Shown: one piece after another, positions 1 to 8,450 of the stretch
Layout: every line of letters starts with the position of its first letter
Position numbering within the stretch: position 1 is the stretch's first letter
Assembly (NCBI RefSeq): GCF_900114495.1
Contig: NZ_FOZI01000003.1
Location: 744,001 to 808,000 of the forward strand
Direction of reading: 5' to 3'
Source of the DNA: Dyella sp. OK004
GTDB taxonomy: Bacteria > Pseudomonadota > Gammaproteobacteria > Xanthomonadales > Rhodanobacteraceae
DNA: 64,000 nucleotides
Program-made: the position numbers and the translations under genes
The notes under the pieces: model-generated
Database searches by the model: none
Told to the model about the DNA's origin: nothing
What the model saw: only the letters and a program-made list of their open reading frames with translations

Positions 1-1
1 A

Positions 2-496
2 GCGATGAGCGCCATCCTGAGCGACAGCCTGCACGCCAAGCGCATTCTGTGGCTCGACTACGGCTATCTGGAAGGCGACGACACCGACGCGCACATCGAC
101 ACCCTGGCTCGTTTCGCACCCGGCGACCGCATCGTGTTCCAGGCCTGCGACGACGCCAGCGATCCGCATCACGACGAACTGCAGAAGATGGCCGCCGAAC
201 TGGCCGCCCTGCGCACCCCCGATGGCCGCCCGTACCAGCTCTACCCGTTGCCGTGGGCCCAGCCCATCGTCGACGAAGGCCGCCGCCTGGCCGCGTCGTA
301 CGCCAACTACCTGATCGTCAACGGTGCCGTGCTGATGCCGGCTTATGGCGACAAGGCCGACGATGAAGCCGCACGCATCGTCGGTGAGGCGCATCCGGGC
401 CGCGTCGTGGTGCAGGTGCCCTGCCGCCCGCTGATCTGGCAGAACGGCAGCCTGCACTGCATCACCATGCAGCTGCCGGCCGGCATCGCGAACTGA
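2..496 (+). CDS. aguA: Agmatine deiminase, C-terminal part (5' end outside window)
   Basis: C-terminal 164 codons of an agmatine deiminase (agmatine iminohydrolase), which converts agmatine to N-carbamoylputrescine in putrescine synthesis or arginine catabolism. The reading frame is open to the left edge, so the gene begins upstream. The diagnostic segment is GSLHCITMQLP near the end, where the cysteine is the nucleophile of the PPAD fold; the family ends a few residues after it, as here. The next gene, 96 bp downstream, is N-carbamoylputrescine amidase, the next enzyme of the pathway, which supports the call. Only about the last half of the usual ~345-residue protein is visible. Confidence 0.88.
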   Translation, partial: AMSAILSDSLHAKRILWLDYGYLEGDDTDAHIDTLARFAPGDRIVFQACDDASDPHHDELQKMAAELAALRTPDGRPYQLYPLPWAQPIVDEGRRLAASYANYLIVNGAVLMPAYGDKADDEAARIVGEAHPGRVVVQVPCRPLIWQNGSLHCITMQLPAGIAN

Positions 497-592
497 CGCG
501 ATAAAGGCGGGCTTCAGCACTGAAACAGGCTCGAAGGCCGGGGTCCGCTACACTATGTTTTTTCGCCATCCGGGCGGACAGGACACCACGGC

Positions 593-1483
593 ATGACCCG
601 CAAGACCCTCAAGGTCGCGCTGCTGCAGGAAACCCACCGCGGCAGCCGCGACGCCAATCTCGACGCCATCGAAACCGGCCTGCGCGAAGCTGCGGTCGCC
701 GGTGCGGAACTGGTGTTGCTGCAGGAGCTGCACAACGGCCCGTATTTCTGCCAGCACGAGTCGGTGTCGGAATTCGACCTTGCCGAAACCATTCCGGGTC
801 CCAGCACCGAGCGCCTTGGCAAGCTGGCCGAGGAACTGAAGCTGGTGGTGGTGGCCTCGCTGTTCGAGAAGCGCGCGACAGGCCTGTATCACAACACGGC
901 GGTGGTGTTCGATCGCTCGGCGAAGATTGCCGGCAAGTACCGCAAGATGCACATCCCGGACGATCCGGCGTTCTACGAGAAGTTCTACTTCACGCCAGGC
1001 GACCTCGGCTTCGATCCCATCGACACCTCGGTAGGCCGCCTGGGCGTGCTGGTGTGCTGGGACCAGTGGTACCCGGAAGCCGCGCGCCTGATGGCGCTGG
1101 CCGGCGCCGATCTGCTGCTGTATCCCACCGCCATCGGCTGGGATCCGAACGATGCGCAGCCGGAAAAGGATCGCCAGCGCGAAGCCTGGGTGACGGTGCA
1201 ACGTGGGCATGCGGTGGCTAATGGCCTGCCGCTACTGTCGTGCAATCGCACGGGTTATGAGCCGGACCCGTCCGGCGTCGGCGCTGGTATCCAGTTCTGG
1301 GGCACCAGCTTTGTCGCCGGGCCGCAGGGCGAGTTTCTGGCGCAGGCCAGCACGGACAAGCGCGAACTGCTGGTGACCGAGATCGACATGGCGCGCAGCG
1401 AACATGTGCGGCGCATCTGGCCGTTTCTGCGCGACCGTCGCATCGATGCCTATAGCGACCTGCTCAGGCGCTTTCGCGATTGA
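593..1483 (+). CDS. aguB: N-carbamoylputrescine amidase
   Basis: A 296-residue nitrilase-superfamily enzyme that hydrolyses N-carbamoylputrescine to putrescine, CO2 and ammonia. The catalytic triad is visible: Glu45 in VLLQELHNGPY, Lys118 in KYRKMHIP and Cys155 in GVLVCWDQWYPE. The length is typical, and residues after the Cys (LLYPTAIGW) match the AguB group rather than other nitrilases. It follows aguA, so the two form the plant-like two-step agmatine route. The ATG at 593 fits the length of the family; there is no strong ribosome binding site. Cytosolic. Confidence 0.95.
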   Translation: MTRKTLKVALLQETHRGSRDANLDAIETGLREAAVAGAELVLLQELHNGPYFCQHESVSEFDLAETIPGPSTERLGKLAEELKLVVVASLFEKRATGLYHNTAVVFDRSAKIAGKYRKMHIPDDPAFYEKFYFTPGDLGFDPIDTSVGRLGVLVCWDQWYPEAARLMALAGADLLLYPTAIGWDPNDAQPEKDRQREAWVTVQRGHAVANGLPLLSCNRTGYEPDPSGVGAGIQFWGTSFVAGPQGEFLAQASTDKRELLVTEIDMARSEHVRRIWPFLRDRRIDAYSDLLRRFRD

Positions 1484-1575
1484 GCACGCGCGCCTGAACC
1501 ACCGGCCCGCCGCACGGCTTGTGCCTGGCGGCGGCGATCCCCATGCAGGGATTCCCACCACGATCGATGACACGC

Positions 1576-2808
1576 ATGAGCCTGGAAGCTACTACTGACA
1601 CCCTGCCCGCCGCCCTCGAAGGCCAGCCCATCGAGCGCGTGGTGCGTGACGGGGTGGAATACGTGGTGCTCGGCACGGCGCACGTGTCCCGCGCCAGCGT
1701 GGAAGCGGTGGAAGAACTGCTTGCGCGCGAGTCGTTCGACGCGGTGGCGGTGGAGCTGTGCCCGAGCCGCGCGCAAGGCATGCGCGATCCGGACGCCATG
1801 AAGAAAATGGACCTGTTCCAGGTCATCCGCCAGGGCAAGGCCGGCATGGTGGCGGCCAGCCTGGTGCTGTCGTCGTTCCAGAAGCGCCTGGCTGATCAAT
1901 ACGGCATCCAGCCCGGCGCCGAGATGAAGGCGGCGATGGACGGCGCCGAGCAACGCGGACTACCGGTGTGGCTGGTGGATCGCGATGTCGGCACCACGCT
2001 CAAGCGCGCCTGGCGCAGTGTGGGTTTCTGGCAACGCTTCGGCTTGATGGGCGGCTTGCTCGCCAGCGTGTTTGAGCGTGAACAGATCGAAGAAAAAGAG
2101 ATCGAGAAGCTCAAGCAAGGCGACATGCTGGAAAGCGCCTTCAGCGAGTTCGCCAGCGAATCGCAGCCGCTCTACCGCAGCCTGATCGGCGAGCGCGATG
2201 CCTACATGGCCGCGCGTCTGCGCGAAGAAGCCGCACTGGCGAACTTCGCCGAGCCTCGTCGCGTACTGGTGGTGATCGGTGCCGGCCACCTGAAGGGCCT
2301 GTGCGAACTGCTGCGTTCGCAGCAGGAAGATCCGGCAGCGAAGGCGGCTGAGCTGGCTCAGCTGCCGCCGAAATCGCACTGGCCGAAATGGGTGGCCGTG
2401 GGCCTGGTGCTGGCGGTGTTCGTCGCCATTGGCTTTGCCTTCCATCGCAACACCTCGCTGGGCGCGCAGGCACTGCGCGACTGGGTGCTGTTCACTGCAG
2501 GCTTTTCCGTATTGGGAGCAGTGATCGCTGGCGGTCACCCGCTAAGCATTCTCGCCGCTGCCATCGCCGGCCCCATCAAACCCTTCCGCCCCGGCATCCC
2601 TTCAGGTGCGATCAGTGCCATGGCCGAGGCCTGGGCACGCAAACCGCGCGTGGCCGATTTCGACACGCTGCGCGACGACATCAGCCACTGGAGCGGCTGG
2701 TGGAAGAATCGCATCGCGCGCACCCTGCTCAACTTCTTCCTGGTCTGCCTCGGCACCATCGTTGGCGAATACACCGCGGGCATTCATATCTTCAAGAGCC
2801 TGTTTTAA
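1576..2808 (+). CDS. TraB/PrgY-like membrane protein
   Basis: About 410 residues, homologous to the TraB/PrgY family. The family was named for pheromone shutdown proteins of enterococcal plasmids; in proteobacteria the function is unknown, and a protease-like fold has been proposed. The N-terminal domain carries the family signature GTAHVS followed by VELCPSR. The last ~160 residues hold three or more hydrophobic segments (from about WPKWVAVGLVLAVF to the C terminus), so the protein is an inner-membrane protein. Start choice is uncertain: ATGs at 1567 and 1576 and a TTG at 1519 share the frame and none has a clear ribosome site. Its 3' end overlaps the convergent chitinase gene by 17 bp. Confidence 0.8.
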   Translation: MSLEATTDTLPAALEGQPIERVVRDGVEYVVLGTAHVSRASVEAVEELLARESFDAVAVELCPSRAQGMRDPDAMKKMDLFQVIRQGKAGMVAASLVLSSFQKRLADQYGIQPGAEMKAAMDGAEQRGLPVWLVDRDVGTTLKRAWRSVGFWQRFGLMGGLLASVFEREQIEEKEIEKLKQGDMLESAFSEFASESQPLYRSLIGERDAYMAARLREEAALANFAEPRRVLVVIGAGHLKGLCELLRSQQEDPAAKAAELAQLPPKSHWPKWVAVGLVLAVFVAIGFAFHRNTSLGAQALRDWVLFTAGFSVLGAVIAGGHPLSILAAAIAGPIKPFRPGIPSGAISAMAEAWARKPRVADFDTLRDDISHWSGWWKNRIARTLLNFFLVCLGTIVGEYTAGIHIFKSLF

Positions 2809-3955
2809 GGCTCCGCGGATGCAAAGCGCGGTCGATCACGTCCAGTAGCTGATCGTTCTGGTCCAGGCTCTGCTCCCAGTACATCGCGCCGCCGAGCCCT
2901 TTGGCTTTGACGTAATCCATCTTGGCCTGGATCGACTGCGGATCTTCGTAGCTCACGAAGGTGCGTGTCTTGGCATTCCATAGAAAAGGCGCCCGGGCCT
3001 GGGCGTCCCAGTGACGCACATAGCCGTTCTTGTCGATATAGCTCGCCAGCAACTCGCGCCATGACGGCGCGCCCACGAACTTGGCGTACTTCTGCTGCAG
3101 GCCATCGTGGGCGGGATCGACGCCAGTGAAGGCACGCCCGTAGAACGCCACACCAATCACCAGCTTCTTCGCCGGCACACCGGCGGCAAGGAACTGGCGC
3201 ACGGCCTTATCGCCAGACCGATCGCTAGCCGGCGTCACCGCCGATAGATACAAGGATGCGTGATGTCCGGTCGTCGGCGTCAGGCTGTTGTGGAAGTCGT
3301 AGGTCATCAGGTTGAACCAGTCGAGCGAGCGCCCGGCGCGCTCCAGCTCGATGCCGGCCACGAATTCGCCATCGGCGGCGGCGATGGTCAACAGGTAGTG
3401 GCGATCGCCATGCGCTTTACCCAGCTTGTCCAGACGCGCACGCACGGTTTCCAGCAGCAGGCTGAAGTTGCGCTTGTCTTCGGGACGATGGCTGATATCG
3501 CCGCCTGGCAGCGTCGGGTATTCCCAATCGATATCCAGCCCGTCGAGATCATGCTGCTCAATCAGCTTGGCCGCATCGTCGGCGAAGCGCTGGCGCGACG
3601 CGTCGGTCAATGCCGCTTCGGAAAAGTGACCGGCACTCCAGCCGCCGACTGACAGCACCACCTTGAGAGATGGGTTGACCTTGCGCAATCCGGTGAGCGT
3701 AGCCAACGAGGCGGTGGCGACCGGACTCTTCAGCACAATGTCGCCTTGATCGTCGAGTGTGCCGAAGGCGTAATTAATCACGTCGAGCTTGTTCGCATTG
3801 ATCGGCGGCAGCGGTGAAGCATCAGCCACATAACCAACGACACGGTATGGCGCCGACGCTTCGGCAGCGGCCAGCTCACCCGCTAGCGGCAGCGACAGCA
3901 ACATCGCCAGCACCCCGACAGCCGCCGCGCGGCCCCTCGACATGATCCCGTGCAT
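2792..3955 (-). CDS. Secreted glycoside hydrolase family 18 protein (chitinase-like)
   Basis: A 387-residue GH18 hydrolase, predicted to cleave beta-1,4-N-acetylglucosamine linkages by substrate-assisted catalysis. The active-site signature DGLDIDWEYP is intact, with the acid Glu145. SVGGW, MTYDFHN near the middle and MYWEQSLD near the end are the other GH18 core strands. An N-terminal signal peptide (RAAAVGVLAMLLSLPLAG) indicates export. The start at 3955 is chosen because AAGGAG lies 6 bases upstream of it; a longer frame to 4021 has no such site. No carbohydrate-binding module is seen, so substrate range (chitin, peptidoglycan-type glycans) is open. Transcribed alone, convergent with the TraB-like gene. 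Confidence 0.9.
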   Translation of the reverse strand: MHGIMSRGRAAAVGVLAMLLSLPLAGELAAAEASAPYRVVGYVADASPLPPINANKLDVINYAFGTLDDQGDIVLKSPVATASLATLTGLRKVNPSLKVVLSVGGWSAGHFSEAALTDASRQRFADDAAKLIEQHDLDGLDIDWEYPTLPGGDISHRPEDKRNFSLLLETVRARLDKLGKAHGDRHYLLTIAAADGEFVAGIELERAGRSLDWFNLMTYDFHNSLTPTTGHHASLYLSAVTPASDRSGDKAVRQFLAAGVPAKKLVIGVAFYGRAFTGVDPAHDGLQQKYAKFVGAPSWRELLASYIDKNGYVRHWDAQARAPFLWNAKTRTFVSYEDPQSIQAKMDYVKAKGLGGAMYWEQSLDQNDQLLDVIDRALHPRSLKTGS

Positions 3956-4079
3956 CCCCAGCTCCTTCGACAGATGGTTGGCAGAACGTCCCAGGCTAGT
4001 GTTGTTCCTGCCTGAAGCCAACCACTATACTTCCGCGACTTACCGCCATGTACCCGCCGGAATCGTGGGAATGATCTCG

Positions 4080-4403
4080 ATGACTCGACTGCAATTGCTT
4101 GGCCTGACCGTCGCCGCCGCACTCTTTGCTACCGGCAGCGTGCATGCCGAGGGCGACAAGACCGCCGGCCGCAAACTGATCTATACCTGCAACGGCTGCC
4201 ACGGCGTGCCGGGTTATCAGAATGCTTACCCGCGCTACCCCGTGCCGAAGATCGCGGGCCAGAATCAGCAGTACATCATCAATGCGCTGCACGGCTACAA
4301 GAGCGGCGACCGCACCCATCCGACCATGGTGGCCCAGGCGCAGAGTCTGTCCGACAAGGACATTGAAGACATTGCCGCCTACCTCTCCAGCCTCGCCAAG
4401 TAA
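4080..4403 (+). CDS. Small c-type cytochrome (monohaem, c4/c5-like), first of a pair
   Basis: A 107-residue periplasmic electron carrier. The signal peptide is MTRLQLLGLTVAAALFATG, with cleavage likely after VHA. One haem-binding CNGCH (Cys37, Cys40, His41) is present, and the likely distal ligand is Met83 in HPTMVAQ. The closing segment SLSDKDIEDIAAYLSSL is the C-terminal helix of class I cytochromes. The start at 4080 gives the signal peptide; a GTGGGA run lies about ten bases upstream. The next gene encodes a second cytochrome with the same spacing of haem ligands, 23 bp downstream, so they are probably cotranscribed. Redox partners are not evident from the neighbours. Confidence 0.88.
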   Translation: MTRLQLLGLTVAAALFATGSVHAEGDKTAGRKLIYTCNGCHGVPGYQNAYPRYPVPKIAGQNQQYIINALHGYKSGDRTHPTMVAQAQSLSDKDIEDIAAYLSSLAK

Positions 4404-4426
4404 GTAGCCTAGGACCAAGGATTCGC

Positions 4427-4780
4427 ATGAAACGTGCGCTCACCCTGCTTTCATTCGGCGCCGTCCTGGCGTTCGCTTCCACTCAGCTGTTCGCGGCCGC
4501 CAGCATCGATGCCGGCAAGCAGAAGGCGGCGGCGTGCTTCGCCTGCCATGGCACTGACGGCAATGCGGTCGACCCGCAGTACCCGCGCCTCGCCGGCCAG
4601 TACAACGTGTACCTGCAGCAGGTGCTGCATGAGTACAAGGACGGCCACCGCAACAACGCAATCATGAAGGGCTTCGTTGCCACGCTTTCCGAGCAGGACA
4701 TCCAGGACGTGGCCGCCTACTTCTCCAGCCTGCCGACCAAGCTCGACGGCCTGCAGGGCCATATCCAGGGCGACAAGTAA
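4427..4780 (+). CDS. Small c-type cytochrome (monohaem, c4-like), second of a pair
   Basis: A 117-residue periplasmic cytochrome with signal peptide MKRALTLLSFGAVLAFAS. The haem motif CFACH is at residues 37-41 and the probable axial methionine is Met80 in NNAIMKGF. The run PRLAGQYNVYLQQVL and the closing helix LSEQDIQDVAAYFSSL resemble one half of dihaem cytochrome c4. It sits 23 bp after a similar monohaem cytochrome, and a strong terminator follows. Together the two proteins look like a c4-type dihaem pair carried on separate chains, though the functional relation is inferred. It is expected to shuttle electrons between inner-membrane complexes and a terminal oxidase or peroxidase. Confidence 0.9.
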   Translation: MKRALTLLSFGAVLAFASTQLFAAASIDAGKQKAAACFACHGTDGNAVDPQYPRLAGQYNVYLQQVLHEYKDGHRNNAIMKGFVATLSEQDIQDVAAYFSSLPTKLDGLQGHIQGDK

Positions 4781-4804
4781 TTCCTTCGCCCGGATGCCGG
4801 AATC

Positions 4805-4836
4805 AAGAAGGCCCGCCTAGGCGGGCCTTCTTTTTT
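4805..4836 (+). terminator. Rho-independent terminator after the cytochrome pair
   Basis: A perfect 12-bp stem (AAGAAGGCCCGC / GCGGGCCTTCTT) around a CTAG centre, followed by a run of six T. It lies 24 bp after the second cytochrome stop and before the convergent nfuA end; the short A tract on the other side gives only weak function for the minus strand. Confidence 0.9.
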
Positions 4837-4856
4837 GTGCTCATCGGAAAGTAAAG

Positions 4857-5465
4857 TCAGCTGAGTGCCGACTGCCCTTCCTTCTTGCGGTAGTACGGAT
4901 TGCTGCCGCCCGCGTGATCCGTAGCATCACGCACCTCGGTGATTTCCGGTACGCGCTCGCGCAGGGTCTTCTCGACGCCCTGCTTGAGCGTGACATCCAC
5001 CATGCCGCAGCCGTGGCAGCCGCCGCCGAACTGCAGCACTACCACGCCGTCCGAGCTCACCTCGAGCAGACTGATGCGGCCACCGTGCGCGGCGATGCGC
5101 GGGTTCACTTCGGCTTCAAGCACGTAGCGCACGCGCTCCACCAGACCCGCGTCCATGCCGGGTAGATCGCCTTTGATGCGCGGCGCACGGATATTGAGCT
5201 GGCCGCCGGTGGGATTGGGTTCGTAATCGATGCTGGCGCTGTCCAACCAAGAAGCGCTGTCACCATCGATATGGAACAGGAAACCCTCGCACTCGATGGT
5301 CCACTCGCGCCCGGTCAGTTCGTCCGGCTCGCAAAATTCAAGCTCGCAGTTGGCCGCCGGCGTGCCCGGCGAAGTCACGTGCAGGCGGATGCTCAGCCCA
5401 TCGATGCCTTGTTGGGAAAGAAGGCGCAGAAAGTGCTGCTGCGCGCGTTCGGAAATGTCGATCAT
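4857..5465 (-). CDS. nfuA: Fe/S biogenesis protein NfuA
   Basis: A 202-residue carrier that assembles a 4Fe-4S cluster at its dimer interface and passes it to apo-enzymes, especially under oxidative stress or iron limitation. The N-terminal ~110 residues are the degenerate A-type (IscA-like) domain. The C-terminal Nfu domain has the cluster-binding CxxC at Cys150 and Cys153 in GGGCHGCGM. The start at 5465 is preceded by GGAG at seven bases, while longer in-frame extensions are not. The likely clients in this window include the two aconitases. It is transcribed away from phhB; the 149 bp between them should contain both promoters. Confidence 0.95.
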   Translation of the reverse strand: MIDISERAQQHFLRLLSQQGIDGLSIRLHVTSPGTPAANCELEFCEPDELTGREWTIECEGFLFHIDGDSASWLDSASIDYEPNPTGGQLNIRAPRIKGDLPGMDAGLVERVRYVLEAEVNPRIAAHGGRISLLEVSSDGVVVLQFGGGCHGCGMVDVTLKQGVEKTLRERVPEITEVRDATDHAGGSNPYYRKKEGQSALS

Positions 5466-5614
5466 GCCTGCTCCGGATAACACCGGCAGCCGCCAGAAGT
5501 GCGCCCACCGGAAACAGCACCATTTTAGTCCTGTTTTGCGTCGCGTGCATGGCTTTGACTTTTTCTTGCGCAGCTTCGACGCTTCGCGCCTTTGAATCGC
5601 TTCCGGAGACACCC

Positions 5615-5956
5615 ATGAGTTACGCCGATCTCGCCAGCCAGCATTGCATCCCGCGCAAGGGTAAGGAGCACGCGCTGGATGCTGCGCAGATCCATGGCCT
5701 GCTGGCGCAGCTGCCGGGCTGGACACTGGCGGCGGATGGCCAGGCCATCGTGAAGGATTTCAAGTTCGCCAACTTCCACCACACGCTGGGTTTCATCAAC
5801 GCAGTGGGCTTCATGGCCAATCATGAAGATCACCATCCGGACGTCGAGGCGGGCTACGGTCATTGCCAGCTGCTGTGGTCCACGCATGACGTCGGCGGCT
5901 TGTCGCTCAACGATTTCATCTGCGCAGCACGGGTCGAGGCCTTGCTGGCCCGTTGA
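5615..5956 (+). CDS. phhB: 4a-hydroxytetrahydrobiopterin dehydratase (pterin carbinolamine dehydratase)
   Basis: A 113-residue PhhB/PCD-family enzyme that dehydrates 4a-hydroxytetrahydropterin, regenerating the cofactor used by phenylalanine hydroxylase. The active-site EDHHPDV (His73, His74) and the later His91 are present, as is the conserved helix HHTLGFINAVGFMANH. The length is normal. The ATG at 5615 has CCGGAG eight bases upstream. The stop is two bases from the GTG start of the following membrane-protein gene, so the two may be translated together, but no functional link is known. Confidence 0.93.
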   Translation: MSYADLASQHCIPRKGKEHALDAAQIHGLLAQLPGWTLAADGQAIVKDFKFANFHHTLGFINAVGFMANHEDHHPDVEAGYGHCQLLWSTHDVGGLSLNDFICAARVEALLAR

Positions 5957-5957
5957 G

Positions 5958-7481
5958 GTGAAAGAGCTTCTGCGCCCTGTTGCCACGGCCGCCGGCTTCG
6001 CGCTGGCCGTGGTGTTGTTGATGCTGGCCCTGCAGATGCTATCCGCGCGCGTGACGCAGGCCCATCTACAGCATGAGGCCGAGCGCAGGCTTTACGCGCT
6101 GCAAAACCGCGAGCCTCTATGGAGCTGGTCATTGCGGCGGCCGCGTGACTTGGTAGCAGGCCATCCCTTTGGTGCGGCGACAGCGGCACGTGATGGCAGC
6201 CAATTGCTTGTTACCAGCCACGATGGCAGCGCTTACGATCTCGGCTTACCGGTGATGCAGCCGATCGATCTTGTACATTGGCCGCTGCTCCGGCTGCGTG
6301 CGGAAAGCAGCGCCGACGGGACACTCGGCCTGGTAGTACAGGCCAGTGTGGAGAGTCCTACCTGTGTCGCAGCCTCTGCCGCCGCACTTCATCAGGGCAT
6401 CGCCGAACTGACCATCGATCTACGCAACCTTGCATGGCGGTCTGCCGACGGAGGTGTTTGTGCCCCCCCGGGGATCCTCCGCCACATGTTGCGCCTCAGA
6501 CCGCAACTACCGTCCGGGGCCAGCCTGCGCCTGCGGGAAGTCGCACTGGTAACGGATCAACCTGCCCCAGCTATCGACACTCGCGCGGCCATTGGCTTGC
6601 CATCTGACCCGTGGCTCGCCGGGCAACGCATCGATCAATTACGTCAGAGCGGCTATCAATCGCGGGCCCCGCTGTTTCAGCTACCCACGATGGCCTCGGC
6701 CGAGACTTGGCTCGCCCTTCGCGATCGACTGCACGGGTATTGGCCCGCGGCTTTGCTGGTTCCGTCCGGAGCCGAACTCCTTGCGAACGCGCACGAACCA
6801 ATGCCTGTCTGGTTCGGTTGGCTCGCTTGCGGAACCTACGTGTTGCTACTGATCGGCTGCGCCGTTTGGCCGCCACCAGGCAAAGCGCGCTCGTGGCTGG
6901 AGATCGTCATTGCGATGGCCGGCCCACTCTGGTTGATGGCCGGCCTGCAATGGGGTTTGCACCTTTCAATACCCGGTGTGATCGCGTTTGGAGCAGCCCT
7001 GTCGTATGCGGTCTGGATCGAATGGCGCCAACGTCCACACGCATGGCATTGGCTAAGCCGCAACTGGCGGGATTGGGCCATGCCGCTAGCGCTGCTACCC
7101 ATCGCGCTGGGATTGATTGCCTGGCTCGGCCATGACCTCCATCCGCTCGATGGGCGACATGCGCTTATCTACCTGGGCTGGGCCACCCTGCAGCAGTGGC
7201 TGATGCTGGCCGTAGTGCTGCACCGGCTGGAATCATTGCACTGGCCACGCCCGGTCATATGGCTGGCGACGGCTGCCCTGTTTGCCTTACTGCACAGCCC
7301 CAACGGAGTGCTGATGCAGCTCTGCTTTTTGGCGGAACTGTGGTGGGCCTGGTGCTTCATGCGATCGCGGGCCTTGCTGCCCATCGCCCTCGCTCATGCC
7401 GGATGCGCCCTGTTGGTCGAAAGCGGGCTCGCCGGCGGACTGCTGCGCTCCTTAGAAGTCAGTGCGCGATTTTTCCTGTAG
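5958..7481 (+). CDS. CPBP-like (CAAX protease family) membrane protein with a degenerate active site
   Basis: About 507 residues starting at a GTG two bases after phhB. There is one hydrophobic helix at residues 10-30 and a ~260-residue presumably periplasmic domain with no recognised motif. From ~290 on there are at least seven membrane segments. The C-terminal third resembles the CPBP/Abi intramembrane protease family: motif 2 is kept as FALLH (about residue 446) and motif 3 as LAHAGCAL (His480), but motif 1, normally EExxxR, reads QQWLML at residues 412-417. That loss suggests a non-proteolytic or divergent member. The 3' end overlaps rluC by 30 bp. Family assignment rests on the pattern of motifs only. 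Confidence 0.6.
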   Translation: MKELLRPVATAAGFALAVVLLMLALQMLSARVTQAHLQHEAERRLYALQNREPLWSWSLRRPRDLVAGHPFGAATAARDGSQLLVTSHDGSAYDLGLPVMQPIDLVHWPLLRLRAESSADGTLGLVVQASVESPTCVAASAAALHQGIAELTIDLRNLAWRSADGGVCAPPGILRHMLRLRPQLPSGASLRLREVALVTDQPAPAIDTRAAIGLPSDPWLAGQRIDQLRQSGYQSRAPLFQLPTMASAETWLALRDRLHGYWPAALLVPSGAELLANAHEPMPVWFGWLACGTYVLLLIGCAVWPPPGKARSWLEIVIAMAGPLWLMAGLQWGLHLSIPGVIAFGAALSYAVWIEWRQRPHAWHWLSRNWRDWAMPLALLPIALGLIAWLGHDLHPLDGRHALIYLGWATLQQWLMLAVVLHRLESLHWPRPVIWLATAALFALLHSPNGVLMQLCFLAELWWAWCFMRSRALLPIALAHAGCALLVESGLAGGLLRSLEVSARFFL

Positions 7482-8450
7482 ATAGCGCAGCCTTTTTCCT
7501 TTTACAGCAAGCACATCCAGGAAATCCTTCAAGTCATCTGGCATGGGCGCGGAGAAGCTGTAGGCACGCCCGTCCACCTCGAAGCTCATATGCGACGCAT
7601 GCAGGAAGAGCCGCTGCAGCCCCATCTCGCGGAAGCGCTTATTCATTTCCTTATCGCCGTATTTGGCGTCGCCAGCGAGCGGATGGCCGACATGGGCAGC
7701 GTGCACACGAATCTGATGGGTGCGCCCGGTTCCCAGCGTAGCCTGCATCAGACGGGCGCCCGGATACTGCTCCATCTCACGGAAAAAAGTGAGTGATGGC
7801 TTGCCGTTATCGGCCACTCTTACCATACGTTCTCCGCCCTGAAGCACCGACTTCAGCAGCGGCGCATTGACGTCAAACTTGGCTTTGGAGGGGTGGCCGA
7901 CCATCAGGCACAGGTACTGCTTGGTTACCGTGCCGGCGCGGATCTCGGCCTGCAGACCGGTCAGGCCCGCCCGGGTCTTGGCGAAAACCAGTACGCCGCT
8001 GGTGTCTCGATCCAGTCGATGGACCAGCTCCAGGTGTTCCTGCGGACGAGCGGCACGCAACAGCTCGATCGCGCCATGGCTAACGCCGCTGCCACCGTGA
8101 CTGGCAATGCCAGCTGGCTTGTCGATCACCAGAAAGTGCTTGTCCTCGAAGATCACCGCGTCGGCAACAGCGGAAACCATCCCCGCTGGCGGCCCCTTAT
8201 CAGGCGCACGCTCGGCGACCCGGACTGGGGGAATTCGCAACGTATCGCCGGCAGTGAGACGTGTGTCCGGTTTGGCCCGCTTCCCGTTGACCCGGACCTG
8301 GCCCGTGCGCAGGAGGCGGTAAATCATGCTCTTGGGCACCCCTTTGAGCAGGGTCATCAAGGCGTTATCGATCCGCTGACCGTCCCGCTCGGGGCCGATC
8401 TCGACTTGACGCACACCTTGAGGTGCATCGTGGGAAGTTACCGTCTGCAT
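7452..8450 (-). CDS. rluC: 23S rRNA pseudouridine synthase RluC
   Basis: A 332-residue RluA-family pseudouridine synthase, expected to modify U955, U2504 and U2580 of 23S rRNA. An N-terminal S4 RNA-binding domain (about residues 22-80: IDNALMTLLKGVPKSMIYR...) precedes the catalytic domain. The catalytic aspartate is Asp147 in ELVHRLDRDTSG. It lies divergently upstream of rne, the same pairing as in E. coli and other gammaproteobacteria, which favours RluC over RluD. The start at 8450 gives the usual length. Confidence 0.93.
   Translation of the reverse strand: MQTVTSHDAPQGVRQVEIGPERDGQRIDNALMTLLKGVPKSMIYRLLRTGQVRVNGKRAKPDTRLTAGDTLRIPPVRVAERAPDKGPPAGMVSAVADAVIFEDKHFLVIDKPAGIASHGGSGVSHGAIELLRAARPQEHLELVHRLDRDTSGVLVFAKTRAGLTGLQAEIRAGTVTKQYLCLMVGHPSKAKFDVNAPLLKSVLQGGERMVRVADNGKPSLTFFREMEQYPGARLMQATLGTGRTHQIRVHAAHVGHPLAGDAKYGDKEMNKRFREMGLQRLFLHASHMSFEVDGRAYSFSAPMPDDLKDFLDVLAVKGKRLRYLQEKSRTDF

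Noticed and set aside
2792-2808. Frameshift or truncation of the TraB-like or chitinase gene
   Set aside because: Both frames end normally; it is a genuine stop-codon overlap of convergent genes.
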